From: Avena insularis
Taxonomy: Eukaryota > Streptophyta > Magnoliopsida > Poales > Poaceae
Assembly (NCBI GenBank): GCA_023614405.1
Contig: CM042684.1
Span: 532,192,682 to 532,256,681 of the forward strand
Reading direction: 5' to 3'
DNA: 64,000 nucleotides
Shown here: positions 36,340-48,890 of the stretch, one piece after another
Layout of the letters: each line of letters starts with the position of its first letter
How positions within the stretch are numbered: position 1 is the stretch's first letter
The notes under the pieces: generated by a model
What the model was told of the DNA's origin: nothing
What the model saw: the letters and a program-made list of their open reading frames with translations, nothing else
Database searches by the model: none
Made by a program: the position numbers and the translations under genes

Positions 36340-38090
36340 CTTGAATGACCGTATTTGGAAGTGCATACAAGGGTGGCTATAGAAACTTATGACTTCTGGA
36401 GGGAAAGAGGCGTTGATAAAATCAGTGGCGCAAGCAATCCCCATTTTATCTATGTCCTACTTCAAATTGCCAAGAGGATTATGTCTGGCAATAAACTCTA
36501 TGCTCTAAAGTTTCTAGTGAGGCAGCAAAGTCGAAAACCGATCTGGGTTTCTTGGGAGACTATGTGTTCACCCAAGTACGCGGGAGGATTGGGATTCCGA
36601 GATATCGAGTTTTTCAACTGGCAATATTGGCACGTCAAGCTTGGAAGTTTTTGCAGAACCCCGAGTCATTGAGCTCAAGAATTATATAGGCGGTTTATTT
36701 TCCCAACACTAACTTTCTTGATGCTACCTTGGGCTCATCTCCATCGCAGGTTTGGAGGGCTCTTGTTGAAGGGCGGGGTGCAATAAAACAGGGCCTTGTT
36801 TGCCGAATCGGCACTGGAGAAAACACTCATACATGGAACCAAAATTGGTTGCCGCGTGATTTCATGCTTCGGTCATTAGCATGCTTGAAGGATGAGCCAC
36901 CCCTAACCGTAGCCTGCTTCATTGATAGCACGTCTGCCTCCTAGAAGACTGAACTGCTACAGGAGTATTCACTGCCTATGTATGTCAAGGCGATTCTCTC
37001 GATCCCTCTCACCACTAGGAGACATCTGGGCATGGCATTATGAGAAGAGCGGTTTTCTTACTGTTTGATCAGTCTATCGATTGTTGGTGCAAACAAAGAA
37101 ACGCCGAGAGGACTGGCTTGAAGGTCGGCCAGAGAGTTCTGCTACAGCTGCGGAGGGAAAAGCTTGGCAGAAACTGTGGAAAGTGGATGTGCCCTCAAAA
37201 CTGAGGGTATTTTTGTGGAGGTTGGCCCACCAATCCCTACCTTCTGGTGATGTACGCTATCACACACATATGGTAGAGACAAGTGCATGTTCTATCCGTG
37301 GAGGAGAGGACTCTTGGAAACATTCGTTGATCAATTGTGTTGTGGCAAGATCAGTGTGGGCATTGGCTGATGAAAAGGACACCAAACATATTTGCAATAA
37401 TGAATCTCCTTCGGCGAAGCAATGGTTATTTGCTATGATGGAGAGTTTGCTATAGTTGTTGTCACTCTTTGGGCCATATGGTACGCGCGACGGAAGATTA
37501 TCCGAGGAGGAATTTAAGAGGCCCTTATCAACACACCTTTTCATTGAGAACTACCTTCGTGATCTGGCGATTGTGAGGATTAGCAAGCAGACGTTACCGA
37601 TTGTGGTAAAGCCAAACCACCCAAGATGGATAAAACCTGTGGCGGGATGCGCCAAGCTGAACGTGGATGCGGCCATGTCGAACACGGCAAAATGAGGGGC
37701 AGTGGGAGTGGTCCGTAGAGATGATATTGGCCGATTCCTAGGTGCCTCAGCTCTTTCTATGCAGGGCATTGATGATTCGGCGGTGATGGAGGCGATGGCG
37801 TGCAGGGAGTCATTGGCTTTGGCTCAGGATTTACAGCTCCAGTGGATCACAGTGGCGACAAACTGCCTCGCCGTGGTGAGCGATATGTCGAGGCTGTTTG
37901 GTGGGAGGTACAGTATGATCCTTGGTGAAATAAAAGAGACGGGCAATCTTTTTGTGGAGGTGTCCTTTAGGCATGAGAATAGAGCTTCAAATTCGGAAGC
38001 TTACATACTGGCTCGATCAACAACGTAAGCTGGAAGTGGACGTCAGGTTTGGCTTGTTGAACCTCCTGACGATCTTTGTATTCCAAACTA
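36340..38090 (+). mobile_element. Degenerate LINE 3' fragment with RNase H domain
   Basis: Plus-strand pieces: the end of reverse transcriptase and linker (KPIWVSWETMCSPKYAGGLG, FRDIEFFNWQ; about 36520-36630), GLVCRIGTGENTHTWNQNWL (36790-36850), a zf-RVT-like stretch (KVDVPSKLRVFLWRLAH; about 37180-37230) and a plant-type RNase H domain (AKLNVDAAMS, GVVRRDDIGRFLGASALS, ATNCLAVVSD, RHENRASNSEAYILARS; 37650-38025). Frameshifts and stops separate them (for example TGA at 37693). It is 5'-truncated: no endonuclease or YADD is present. It lies head to head with SHMT. Confidence 0.85.
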
Positions 38091-38650
38091 TGTGTTAAGT
38101 TATGAAACCCCATCAGATATACACGGACGTACTACAACCGCATGATCAGGTACTCTAAATGCAATCTAATAGCTTTCATTAGCCTAACCTTTCGTTTGGT
38201 GTACTTAGCGAATACCTTTGACGGATTGTACTCGTCCCGAAAAACCCCACCCACCTCTTGATTTCTCCATTGATTTTTGTCTTAATTGCTAATTAACGCC
38301 TCGCTAACTTCTCCTCTCTTTCCTGGATCAGTTGCGCTTCAATTTCCCACCCTTGCTCCACCAAACTAGACACTACTTGTCGCTGCCTAGATCGTTTCCG
38401 TGCCCTACTCCGCCCTCACACCTACGTTGACACGTTGTTCGCATCGTACGGGCCAGTTTGGTAGGGAATCCACGGTCTCATGGGGGTTGGCTGCCTAGAC
38501 ATAGCACACCTGTGAGGAGCCGATAACAGCCGTCCTTGGTGCCCAGGTCTGATGATTCAGGCCGCATGACAGGCTTCAGGTCCTCGACCACGACTGTGAA
38601 TGTGAGCTTCATGAGAGGTCGCGAGATGGTGGTTGTGACATTCATACCTG
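38091..38650. other. Flank of the nested PIF/LTR insertion
   Basis: A minus-strand frame reaches from the insertion point at 38650 to a stop at 38478 (MKLTFTVVVEDLKPVM...). I do not recognise the protein; it could be the tail of a broken gene or chance. Nothing else was seen. Confidence 0.35.
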
Positions 38651-38656
38651 TTAGAG

Positions 38657-41600
38657 TGTAACACCCTCGAATTGGCCCTATGCAAGTTTTAGTGATTCCT
38701 GCCAAACCCGCATAGAAATGATTCAAAGATGACCACCAGGCACTTGCATGCGGGTGGAAAACGAAGTAATATCATTACACAATAGTTCACGATGGGATCC
38801 ACAGAACATATATATACAACAACGACTCATCGAGTCAAGAATACAGATATATAGTACAAAGATCCAAATCACTTTGAAAACGATACAACATCCGAGTATG
38901 GATAAGAAGCAAATTGGGCTAAGAGCCCTGAAGAATAACCAATGACATCCATAACCCTGCCCAGGCCAAGCCGGAAGGGTAACCCTGCTAACGACGTCGA
39001 TCTCAAACCTGCTAAAACAAAAGGGGTGCCGACAAAGGGCAAAGGAAAAAGAGGAGCGTCAGTACTGAGGCTAGTACACGGCGAGGCTAGAATTCGGCGG
39101 TCCTCGCCTACATAGGTATGGTGGACTGAAGCGGCAGCGAAGCATGCACTAAACAACCTATAGAGACTCGGTACAACTGTCGGCTATTAGAGGGGGATAA
39201 GAAAGACCTATTCGGATCCAACCTGATAATAACACCAATCATACCCATCCTGGCATTTCCCCCTCGAGACCAAACGAGGAAGTCAAACCGAGGAACTCAC
39301 ACGGTTGACAGTTTTATTCATTCATTCCATGGTGGTTGTCCAACTTACTATTCATATCAGATACAAGTCAAATTATAACAATAATTCTTTAGTTATAGTT
39401 GTCTATGATCGAGAAACTGTGCTCCAAGTCGTCCATAACCGTGGACACGGCTTTTCAAAAAGATTTAACCCTGCAGGGGTGCACCAAAGTATCCACACGC
39501 ACTTCAACCCTTGTTGTCAGATCCGAATATGAGCAAGATCCTGAACATACACCCAACGGTATGCGACGGGGCCTCGGACACGACGTTTCCAGACAAAAGT
39601 AAGTACATGGGGCCACCCACTAAGCTACCCAGAACGGTCGGCTCTGGGACGGACCCAGGGTTTGTGTCAATGGCTGTAAACGACTGGGAACCCGAAAGTG
39701 TGACTGGGCTTGTCGATACCGTGAAAACATTCCACATTTGTTCCTAAACAGTACATGTGCTCCACGCACAATCATAAATAAATCAGTAAAGCATGGCATG
39801 CGTACATGATAATAATAAAGCCCCAAACTACTTTGTGGCCTCCAGCACAGTACTTTGAAATCAGGTAGTAAGCCGATGGGGTGCCCACACACCCACATGT
39901 GGTTAGCACGCTTGATCTCGGAACAGATGTCAAGAACTCGGGTCCTAGGTGGACACAAGTGGGCGGTTAAAAACCAAATATTGACTATTACCCACCGTGA
40001 CTCTGCATTATATCTATTTCCAGCATTTTAATTAACAAGTGATAATGTAAGCCATGATCATCTCCACCGTTAAGCTTCTCCACCATTAAGCATGTGCCAA
40101 CCTTTTATCAACGGTGGAACGACACGACGTGAAGCAGCACCTGAGCAAGCAACTACGACTCGCAAAGCTGACTGTCTATCAATCAACAGGCAATAGGATG
40201 TGTCCAAGGCAATATACAGGCTGCACGGAATATAAATGGTGAACGGAAACTAAAGCATCGTAACCCGAATAGCAATAGAGCAACAGGAGAAAGTAAAGAC
40301 TATAAACACAAAATAGGTAGAAAGGGAGAGATTGCACGCCTGGGAAACACGGCCGAAGGTACATTATCCGAAGGACTTGCCGATACTCGCATCAACTCAT
40401 CGGCCTAATCCGCGAAGAAGCAAAGCACTAAAAGAAACACCGAATGCACTATTTAATACTACGGCAGAAGATCCGACATGATTATGATATGATGCATGAC
40501 ATGGCAAGATGCGGTGCAATTAGGCAATATTAAGCGGAACCAGGGTCCCGACAATTAATTAGGAGGTTCATGTTGTTTAGTTACCCCGCAATTTAAGTGT
40601 TGTATTAATAAGGCAAAACATGGCATCGGTTCTCTGCACAAATTTAAATGGGGACTAATATAAGACTAGAATAGACCGCATATAGCTCCATATTTAATTT
40701 ATGAGGTGAATCGGCATAATGCGCCCAAACCACACAATATGTATGCGATATGAATGATTTATTTGCAACAATTATATATAGCAATTTATAAAATAGGGCT
40801 CGAAAAGGGTCACACATCGGGTTTGACGATCTTGGTTCCAAGGGGTTTGGTTCGATCTTCGGATCCGGGTCCGGGGTCTTCGGGTTCAGCTTTGAGCTTC
40901 AGACTCCGGGATCGGGGCTTCGGGTCCAAGATCAGGGTCTTCGGGTTCGTGTAGAAGAGCTTGAGGTCCCGGCTTCGGAGGTCTTGGGTTTCCATCTCAA
41001 CAGCCTTCTGGTTCAGACTTGCCATTGAGGACGGTCTTGGCAAGATATCCCGATTAGACACGGTTCTTCGGCTTCGCTTCAACCATCGGTCTCGGTCACC
41101 CGCTGCTCATCGATCTTGTCCATCACGAGGGTCTCGAACAACCGGGTCAACATCATCACATCTTCTCTTGCAACACTATTACCACATTTTGTACACGAGA
41201 ACCACATCAGAACATATAGCACCGTCTCCACTTCACATTACCGGAACGACCGACGCACCGCACGATGTACCGGCGGAGGCGAGGAGGGACCGAGCTTGAC
41301 GAGCTTGGGACCAAGAAGGGAGGAGGCGACAAACAAAAGGCGGGCGCTAGGCGCTACCGAGATGCTGCGGCTTTGCAGGGCAAGCGGAGGTGCTCGCGGG
41401 TGGAGATGGACGTAGGGGCGGCGACGTCCTGGCAGAGGCGCGGCGGCGCTCAGGAGGAGGCCGCTCAGGAGTCGCGCAGGGGCTCGCGGGCGACACGCTG
41501 CAGGGCCAGAGATGGAGGCGGGGTTGACGGTTGCTGGCGCGTGCCTCGGGCAGAGAGGAGCGGGGCGCGCTGCTGCTTGCAGCGGGGGGGGGGGGAGCTT

Positions 41601-42587
41601 ATGGGAGGAGCTCCGGCGAGGTTGGGCCCGAGGAGAACCGTGGCCGAAGTGGGGGCCGGCTCGGGGCCTGGTCGACGGAGAGGGTCGGGGACGGAGCGGC
41701 CTGCTCGGAGCAGTAGAGGGCGCTCGCGGCAGAGGTGGTCGGGCACCGAGGCGCGATGGAGGATGAGGGCTGTCGGTGCCCGCTTCTGGCGGTGATAGCA
41801 GAGGCCCATGGCAGGGGCACGGGACAGTGCTGAAGGAGGCGGCGATCTCCTGGTGGCGGGCTTGGCGGCGCAGGAGATCCGGAGGTGGCGGCGGGGCCGG
41901 GGCTTCGACGGGGTCGCTCCTGTGGCTAGCAGCGGTGGCTCGGTGATGAGCGGATCGAGGCGGGGCGGGCTCGGGATTGGACGAGCAAACGAAGATAGGA
42001 GGGGATCGCGAGCGAGAGGCGAGGCCGGGTCGCGGGTTGGCCGATGGGTGCGTGTCGATGTGGGTCTCGTGCATGGTGGGGCCAGGGTAGGGGGCAGGTG
42101 ACGTGAAGTGGGGCCAGGGCGGAGTGAAGCGTGTCGGTCGCTGGGAACGCGATGCATGTTCTTGTGTTATGCACGCGAGAGGTGGCAGGGTAGCGGCAGG
42201 CTAGAGCGGCCGACATGTACATGCGTGCTAGGATGTGAGGGAGCATCTTGCAAGCGGGAGGCTGGGTGTGGAGGTTTTAGGCTAGGGTTTGTGGATTAGG
42301 TTTAGTTGGAGGTGGCCGGCTGGGCTTTTGGGCCTGGCTGGCTGCCTCCCAAAATAATATAACTTTTTATTTATTATTTAAAAGGCTTTGGTAATCAGTT
42401 TTTAGACAAATAAAATATCCAGGAAGACCTGGTTTTATGATTTGAAATTAAAGGAGGGCTAATTAGAAAACAAAATAGGGTCTTTGCAAAGTACTTTTAT
42501 GAACAAACATGCATGATGATGTCATGATGATGCACAAAGTAGAAACAACAAGCGATTTTCTGTTAATGGTTTTACCGGGGTGCTACA
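38657..42587 (-). repeat. 3' LTR of the long-LTR element
   Basis: The downstream LTR in element orientation. The GC-rich block at 41200-42300 gives long open frames on both strands (for example 41238-42074) that are not conserved in frame in the partner LTR and are not genes. Confidence 0.9.
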
Positions 42588-43407
42588 ATTCAACACCACT
42601 AACAATGGATCTCGCCCTCGAGATCCGCCTCATGGTACGGGGAAGAAGGCCGACGATCTGAATCTTCTCGCTTCGTGTAGATCCTCGCGACACCACTAAC
42701 AAAGATTCTTGCTCCATCTTGAAATCGACACCACCAACAAGAGATCGTTGCTCATGTTTGTCGAGAGGACACTCCGGAGAACAAAGGACGAAGGTAAAGG
42801 TATCAAAAGATAAGTCCACCTTTAACTTCCGTGAGAGGAGAGAATAGGTACAATCTAATCCACTTCAATGTACGGGAGCGAATAGAATGAGTCGTCGGCA
42901 TTGGGGCCAATCCATCACGCACCCAAACTATTACTCCGCACAATCAGTAGAAAAGCATGCAACCATTCTCGAAATCAGACTGAAGATCTCGACAATCGAG
43001 GTTCAGAACAAAGGAGTGATGCAGGCTCTGCATCGGATCTGGCATAGATGATGTCGTCGTGTCGAAAAACACCGGAAGGCACAAACAAGGAACAAAGAAT
43101 GGTACCACAGATAAAGGATCACTCAGATAGCATGAAGTCAAGAGGTAGAAACACCGTTGCCAAAGGAGGAAGCGAAACCCTAAAGGTACGACGGAACCCA
43201 ACCACGAGAAATCCTGGACTTGAAGAAAGGTAAGAGAGTAGATTTAAAACACGCAGAGGTAAGAGGAGAATAGCAGAGGGGTAAGGAGTAAAAGCAGACC
43301 TCATCAGATCTATCCAACCGATTTTGCAAAAATAGTTTTGACACTCTACATCGGTCGTTAGCTAGGTTATCCTACAGGCTGGACCAGTGGGGTATCGCAA
43401 CTGCTGA

Positions 43408-43419
43408 GCTCTGATACCA
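43408..43419 (-). other. Primer-binding site (tRNA-iMet type)
   Basis: Minus-strand TGGTATCAGAGC, three bases from the LTR. This is the common plant LTR-element priming site complementary to the 3' end of initiator tRNA-Met. Confidence 0.85.
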
Positions 43420-43422
43420 CTC

Positions 43423-46400
43423 TGTAACACCCTCGAATCGACCCTATGCAAGTTTCAGCGATTCCTGCCAAACCCGCATAGAAACGATTCAAAGATGCCA
43501 CCAGGCACTTGCGTGCGGGTAGAAAACAAAGTAATATCATTACACAATAGTCCATGATGGGACCCACAGAACATATATATGCAACAACGACTCATCGAGT
43601 CAAGAATAAAGATATATACTACAAAGATCCAAATCACCTTGAAAACGATACAACATCCGAGTATGGATAAGAAGCAAATTGGGATAAGAGCCCTGAAGAA
43701 TAACCAATGGCGTCCATAACCCTGCCCAGGCCAAGCCGAAAGGGTAACCCTGCTAACGACGTCGATCTCAAACCTGCTAAAACAAAAGGGGTGCCGACAA
43801 AGGGCAAAGGAAAAAGAGGAGCGTCGATCGAGGCCAAGACAGCGAGGCTAGAATTCGGCGGTCCTCGCCTACATAGGTATGGTGGACTGAAACGGCAGCG
43901 AAGCATGCACTAAACAACCTATAGAGACTTGGTACAACTGTCGGCTATTAGAGGGGGATAAGAAAGACCTATTCGGATCCAACCTGATACTAACACCAAT
44001 CATACCCATCCTGGCATTTCCCCCTCGAGACCAAATGAGGAAGTCAAACCGAGGAACTCACACGGTTGACGGTTTTATACATTCATTCCATGGTGGTTGT
44101 CCAACTTACTAGTCATATCAGATACAAGTCAAATTATAACAACAATTCTTTAGTTATAGTTGTGTATGATCGAGAAAGTGTGCTCTAAGTCGTCCATAAC
44201 CGCGGACACGGCTTTTCGAAAAGATTTAACCCTGCAGGGGTGCACCAAAGTATCCACACGCACTTCAACCCTTGTTTTCAGATCCGAATATGAGCAAGAT
44301 CCTGAACATACACCCAACGGTATGTGACGGGGCCTCGGACACGACGTTTCCCAGACCCAAAGTAAGTACACGGGGGCCACCCCACTAAGCTATCCGCAAC
44401 AAAGTCGACTGGCTCCGGGACGGACCCAGGGTTTGTGTCAATGGATGTAAACGACCGGGAACCCGAAAGTGTGACTGGGCTTGTCGATACCGCGAAAACA
44501 TTCCACATTTGTTCCTAAACAGTACAGGTACTCCACGCACAATCATAAATAAAGCAGTAAAGCATGGCATAAGTACAGGATAATAATAAAGCCCCAAACT
44601 ACTTTGTGGCCCCAGCATAGTACTTTGAAATCAGGTAGTAAGCGGATGGGGTGCCCACACACTCACATGTGGTTAGCGCGCTCGATCTCGGAACAGGTGT
44701 CAAGAACTCGGGTCCTAGGTGGACACAAGTGGACGGTTAAAACCAAATATTGACTATTACCCACCGGTGCCTCTGCATTATATCTATTTCCACCATTTTA
44801 ATTAACAAGTGATAATGTAAGCCATGATCATCTCATCGTTAAGCTTCTCCACCATTAAGCATGTGCCAACCTTCTATCAACGGTGGAACGACATGACGCG
44901 AAGCAGCACCTGAGCAAGCAACTACGACTCGCAAAGCCGACTGTCTATCAATCAACAGGCAATAGGATGTGTCCAAGGCAATATAGAGGCTGCAAGGAAT
45001 ATAAATGGTGCACGGAAACTAAAGCATCGTAACCCTGATAGCAATAGAGCAACAGGAGGAAGTAAAGACTATAAACACAAAATAGGTAGAAAGAGGGAGA
45101 TTACTCGCCTGGGAAACACGGCTGAAGGTACATTATCCGAAGGACTTGCCGATACTCGCATCAACTCATCGGCCTAATCCGCGAAGAAGCAAAGCACTAA
45201 AAGAAACACCGAATGCACTATTTAATACTACGGCAGAAGATCCGGCATGATTATGATATGATGCATGACATGGCAAGATGCGGTGCAATTAGGCAATATT
45301 AAGCGGAACCAGGGTCCCGACAATTAATTAGGAGGTTCATGTTGTTTAGTTACCCCGCAATTTAAGTGTTGTATTAATAAGGCAAAACATGGCATCGGTT
45401 CTCTGCACAAATTTAAATGGGGACTAATATAAGACTAGAATAGCCCGCATATAGCTCCATATTTAATTTATGAGGTGAATCGGCATAATGCGCCCAAACC
45501 ACACAATATGTATGCGATATGAATGATTTATTTGCAACAATTATATATAGCAATTTATAAAATAGGGCTTGAAAAGGGTCACACATCGGGTTTGACGATC
45601 TTGGTTCCAAGGGGTTTGGTTCAGTCTTCGGATCCGGGTCTGGGGTCTTCAGGTTCAGCCTCGAGCTTCAGACTCCGGGATCGGGGCTTCGGGTCCAAGA
45701 TCGGGGTCTTCGGGTTCGTGTAGAAGATCTTGAGGTCCCGGCTTCGGAGGTCTTGGGTTTCCATCTCAACAGCCTTCTGGTTCGGACTTGCCATTAAGGA
45801 TGGTCTTGGCGAGATATCCCGGTTAGACACGGTTCTTCGGCTTCGCTTCAACCATCGGTCTCGGTCACCCGCTGCTCATCGATCTTGTCCATCGTGAGGG
45901 TCTCGAACAACCAGGTCAACATCATCAAATCTTCTCTCGCAACACTGTTACCACATTTTGTACACAAGAACCACATCAGAACATATAGCATCGTCTCCAC
46001 TTCACATTACCGGAACGACATGACCGCCTTCACGATGTACCGGAGTAGAGGCGAGCGTAGGACCAGATCTTGACGAGCTTGGGACCAAGGGCGGAGGCGA
46101 GGGACGATAAAACGAGGCGGGCGCGAGGCGCTGCCGAGATGCTGCGGCTCTGCAGGGCAAGCGGAGGTGCTCGCGGGTGGAGATGGACGTAGGGGCGGCG
46201 ACGTCCTGGCAGAGACGCGGCGGCGCTCAGGAGGAGGCCGGCGAGGAAGACGGCCTGGCCTAGGGTCGTCGGAGTCACGCAGGGGCTCGCGGGCGACGCG
46301 CTGCAGGGCCAGAGATGGAGGCGGAGTTGACGGTTGTTGGCGCGTGCCTCGGACAGAGAGGAGCAGGGCGCGCTGCTGCTTGTAGCAGGGGGAAGCTTAT

Positions 46401-47402
46401 GGGAGGAGCTCCGACGAGGTCGGGCCCGAGGAGAACCGCGGCCGGAGTGGGGGCCGGCTCGGGGCCTGGTCGACGGAGAGGGTCGGGGACGGAGCGGCCT
46501 GCTCGGAGCAGTGGAGGGAGCTCGCGACAGAGGTGGTCGGGCACCAAGGCGCGGTGGAGGATGAGGGCCATCGGTGCCCGCATCTGGCGGCGGTAGCAGA
46601 GGGCCATGGCAGGGGTACAAGACGGTGCTGAAGGAGGCGGCGAGCTCCTGGTGCCGGGCTTGGCGGCGCAGGAGATCCGGAGGTGGCGGGGCCGGGGCCG
46701 GGGCTTAGACGGGGTCGCGCCTGTGGCTAGAAGCGGCGGCTCGGTGATGAGCGGATCGAGGCGGGGCGGGCTCGGGATTGGACGAGCAAACTAAGATAGG
46801 AGGGGATCGCGAGCGAGAGGCGAGGCCGGGTCGCGGGTTGGCCGATGGGTGCGTGTCGATGTGGGTCTCGTGCATGGTGGGGCCAGGGGAGGGGCAGGTG
46901 ACGTGAAGTGGGGCCAGGGCAGAGTGAAGCGTGTCGGTCGCTGGGAACGCGATGCGCGCATGTTGCTGTTTGCGTGCACGCGAGAGGTGGCAGGGGTAGC
47001 GTGCGGGGCTGGGGCAGCGCTGGCGTGTACGCTGCGTGCTAGGATGTGAGCGGGAGCATGCGCGGCGGCGGGAGGCTGGGTGTGGAGGTTTTAGGCTAGG
47101 GTTTGTGGATTAGGTTTAGTTGGAGGTGGCCGGCTAGGCTTTTGGGCCTGGCCGGCTGCCTCCCAAAATAGTATAAATTTTTATTTATTATTTAAAAGGC
47201 TTTTGTAATCAGTTTTTAGACAAATAAAATATCCAGGAAGACCTGGTTTTATGATTTGAAATTAAAGGAGGGCTAATTAGAAAAAAAAAATAGGGTCTTT
47301 GCAAAGTACTTTTATGAACAAACATGCATGATGATGTCATGATGAAGCACAAAGTAGAAACAACGAACGATTTTCTGTTAGTGGTTTTACCGAGGTGCTA
47401 CA
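43423..47402 (-). repeat. 5' LTR of the long-LTR element
   Basis: Direct repeat of 38657-42587. In the GC-rich block, indels relative to the partner (around 46085-46120, 46225-46275 and 46384-46395) change every reading frame, which argues against coding. Confidence 0.9.
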
Positions 47403-47785
47403 TAGAGCATCTCCACTCGGGGTCCTCAAAGGCCCCCCCAAAGGCCTATGAGGGCCGCCGGTGCCAAAAAACGCGCCCAGCCGTGGCTCTCATTTTTGAA
47501 TTTCCGCCGGCGCGGCCCAATTATTAACCCGATGGCCCCAGGCAAAACCCTATCTACAGGGAGGCAAGCGGGGGCGCCGAAGGGGAATAAAATATTGCCC
47601 TGTCAAGCGACGCGCCCTTCAGCGGCCACGCGGCGGCCGGAAGTGGCTGCCACCGCGTTCCCGCCAGTTCCTTCCCGCAAGTTCCACCGCTTCCCGCCAG
47701 TTCCTTCCCGCCAGATCCACCGCTTCCCGCCATTTCCGGCTACATAGGCCACGACCGCCATTGCCATAGCTCAGATCTGCACACA

Positions 47786-48706
47786 ATGTCATCCTCCAAC
47801 CTCCCCACACTAACATACGCCGAGGCGGAGGCGCTGTGCGCCTCCCACTACCCCTGCCCGCCGGGGTACGGGTGCCCTCCGGGATGGAGGTTGAGCGCTG
47901 GTGGCGTGCCGGTCCCGCCCATCCCTCAAGGTGCTGCCCGCTGGTTGGCCATCACCAACCACTACTACGGTGAGCTCACGCCGGAGTAGCGGTTGGACAC
48001 CAACTGGGACCCCGACAACGCCGCCACCTAGAACGCCTTCTTCGTGAACTGTCGCGAGCGGCAGCTCGCCATGTATGATGGGGACGGTCCACCGCCCATC
48101 AACAACAACAAGGAGGGCCACAAGCTGTGGTGGGGCGCCCGGACTCTTGCCGGCGTGATGGACCACATAATGACGGGCGACTATCCCTGCCTCTGGTACC
48201 CGCACTTCCAGCGGAAAAAGGGCAGAGGTCGCGTGGTGTTCTGGGATCCTCTTTCCCTGCGCGTGATGCTACGCCTTGACCGGATGTTGGAGGCTCGGCT
48301 AGAGCCTCAGCCAGAGCCGCAGCCGGAGCCTCGACCGGAGTGGGTGGTCCCTCCGGAATACGCCGTGGCGGCGCGCCAGCAGAGGCGTCCCGGCGACCTG
48401 GAAGAATTTCCGGGCCAGCGTGCAGCCATTCGCGCGTCGCTCGAACCGACGCTGCCGGGGGACACCTGGTGGCGGAAGGAGGAGGAAACCTATCGTGCAC
48501 GCGGCGGAGGTGACGGCGAAGGTTGCAGCCATTGCGGGCGCCGGTCCCCAAAGCGACGACCGCTCTTCAGCGATCGTTCGATGTGGTGCGATCGTGGCCG
48601 GCCAACGCCGCCGAGGCCGGAGCACGCGCCGACCGACGACGAAGACGACGGCTCCTACGACGACCACGAGGACGAGTACTACAAGGCTAGGCACGATTAT
48701 GACTAG
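47786..48706 (+). pseudogene. Reading frame of unknown function inside the PIF/Harbinger element
   Basis: One frame of 307 codons from ATG 47786 to TAG 48704-48706, broken by only two in-frame TAG stops (47987-47989 and 48029-48031). The product starts MSSSNLPTLTYAEAEALCAS, has Pro/Gly-rich CPPGYGCPPGW, the segment GHKLWWGARTLAGVMDHI, a PEPQPEPQ repeat and an acidic end (DDEDDGSYDDHEDEYY). I recall similar proteins recurring in Triticeae repeats, but have no function for them. The short distance between two stops in an otherwise open frame suggests recent death. Confidence 0.55.
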
Positions 48707-48890
48707 TTTTCTATTTTTATTATGTACTAAAATTAGATTTTCCTATTTAAATATTATTTTATTAAAATATGTGTTTACTTGGGGGCACTGGGAAGGCGCC
48801 CATTTCGATTTCAAGACCGGCCCCCATCTGAGCCAAAAAGCACGGCTAGCGGAGCTCGTATGGTTGTTACGAGTGGAGATGCTCTTAGAG

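Larger units (their letters stand above)
38657..47402 (-). mobile_element. Long-LTR, non-autonomous LTR retrotransposon (LARD-like)
   Basis: Two direct repeats of 3931 bp (38657-42587) and 3980 bp (43423-47402) start TGTAACACCCTCGAAT and end GGTGCTACA, flanked by a perfect target duplication TAGAG (38652-38656, 47403-47407). The internal domain is only 835 bp (42588-43422). The primer-binding site, complementary to initiator tRNA-Met, reads TGGTATCAGAGC on the minus strand at 43408-43419 next to the second repeat, which sets the orientation. No gag or pol similarity exists, so proteins must come from another element. The LTRs differ at a few positions per hundred and by small indels. It resembles LARD elements but has an unusually small interior. 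Confidence 0.9.
38654..48884. mobile_element. PIF/Harbinger-like element, split by an LTR retrotransposon
   Basis: The element's own sequence is 38654-38656 (GAG) plus 47408-48884, about 1480 bp in all; the rest is the nested LTR element with its duplicated TAGAG. Joining the two sides gives TIR GAGCATCTCCACTCG on the left, which exactly complements CGAGTGGAGATGCTC on the right (48870-48884). TTA flanks both ends (38651-38653, 48885-48887), the PIF/Harbinger target duplication. It carries a broken reading frame (47786-48706) unrelated to known PIF transposases. It is related in TIR sequence to 15758-16929. Confidence 0.85.

Noticed and set aside
41238..42157. Long minus-strand frames (278 and 230 residues) and matching plus-strand frames in a GC-rich block
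   Set aside because: They lie inside an LTR; the equivalent region of the other LTR (about 46030-46980) has indels that break the frames, and no protein family is recognisable.
38657..47402. Simple 4-kb tandem segmental duplication
   Set aside because: The two copies start TG, end CA, have a primer-binding site at the inner border and a five-base target duplication outside, so they are LTRs of one element.
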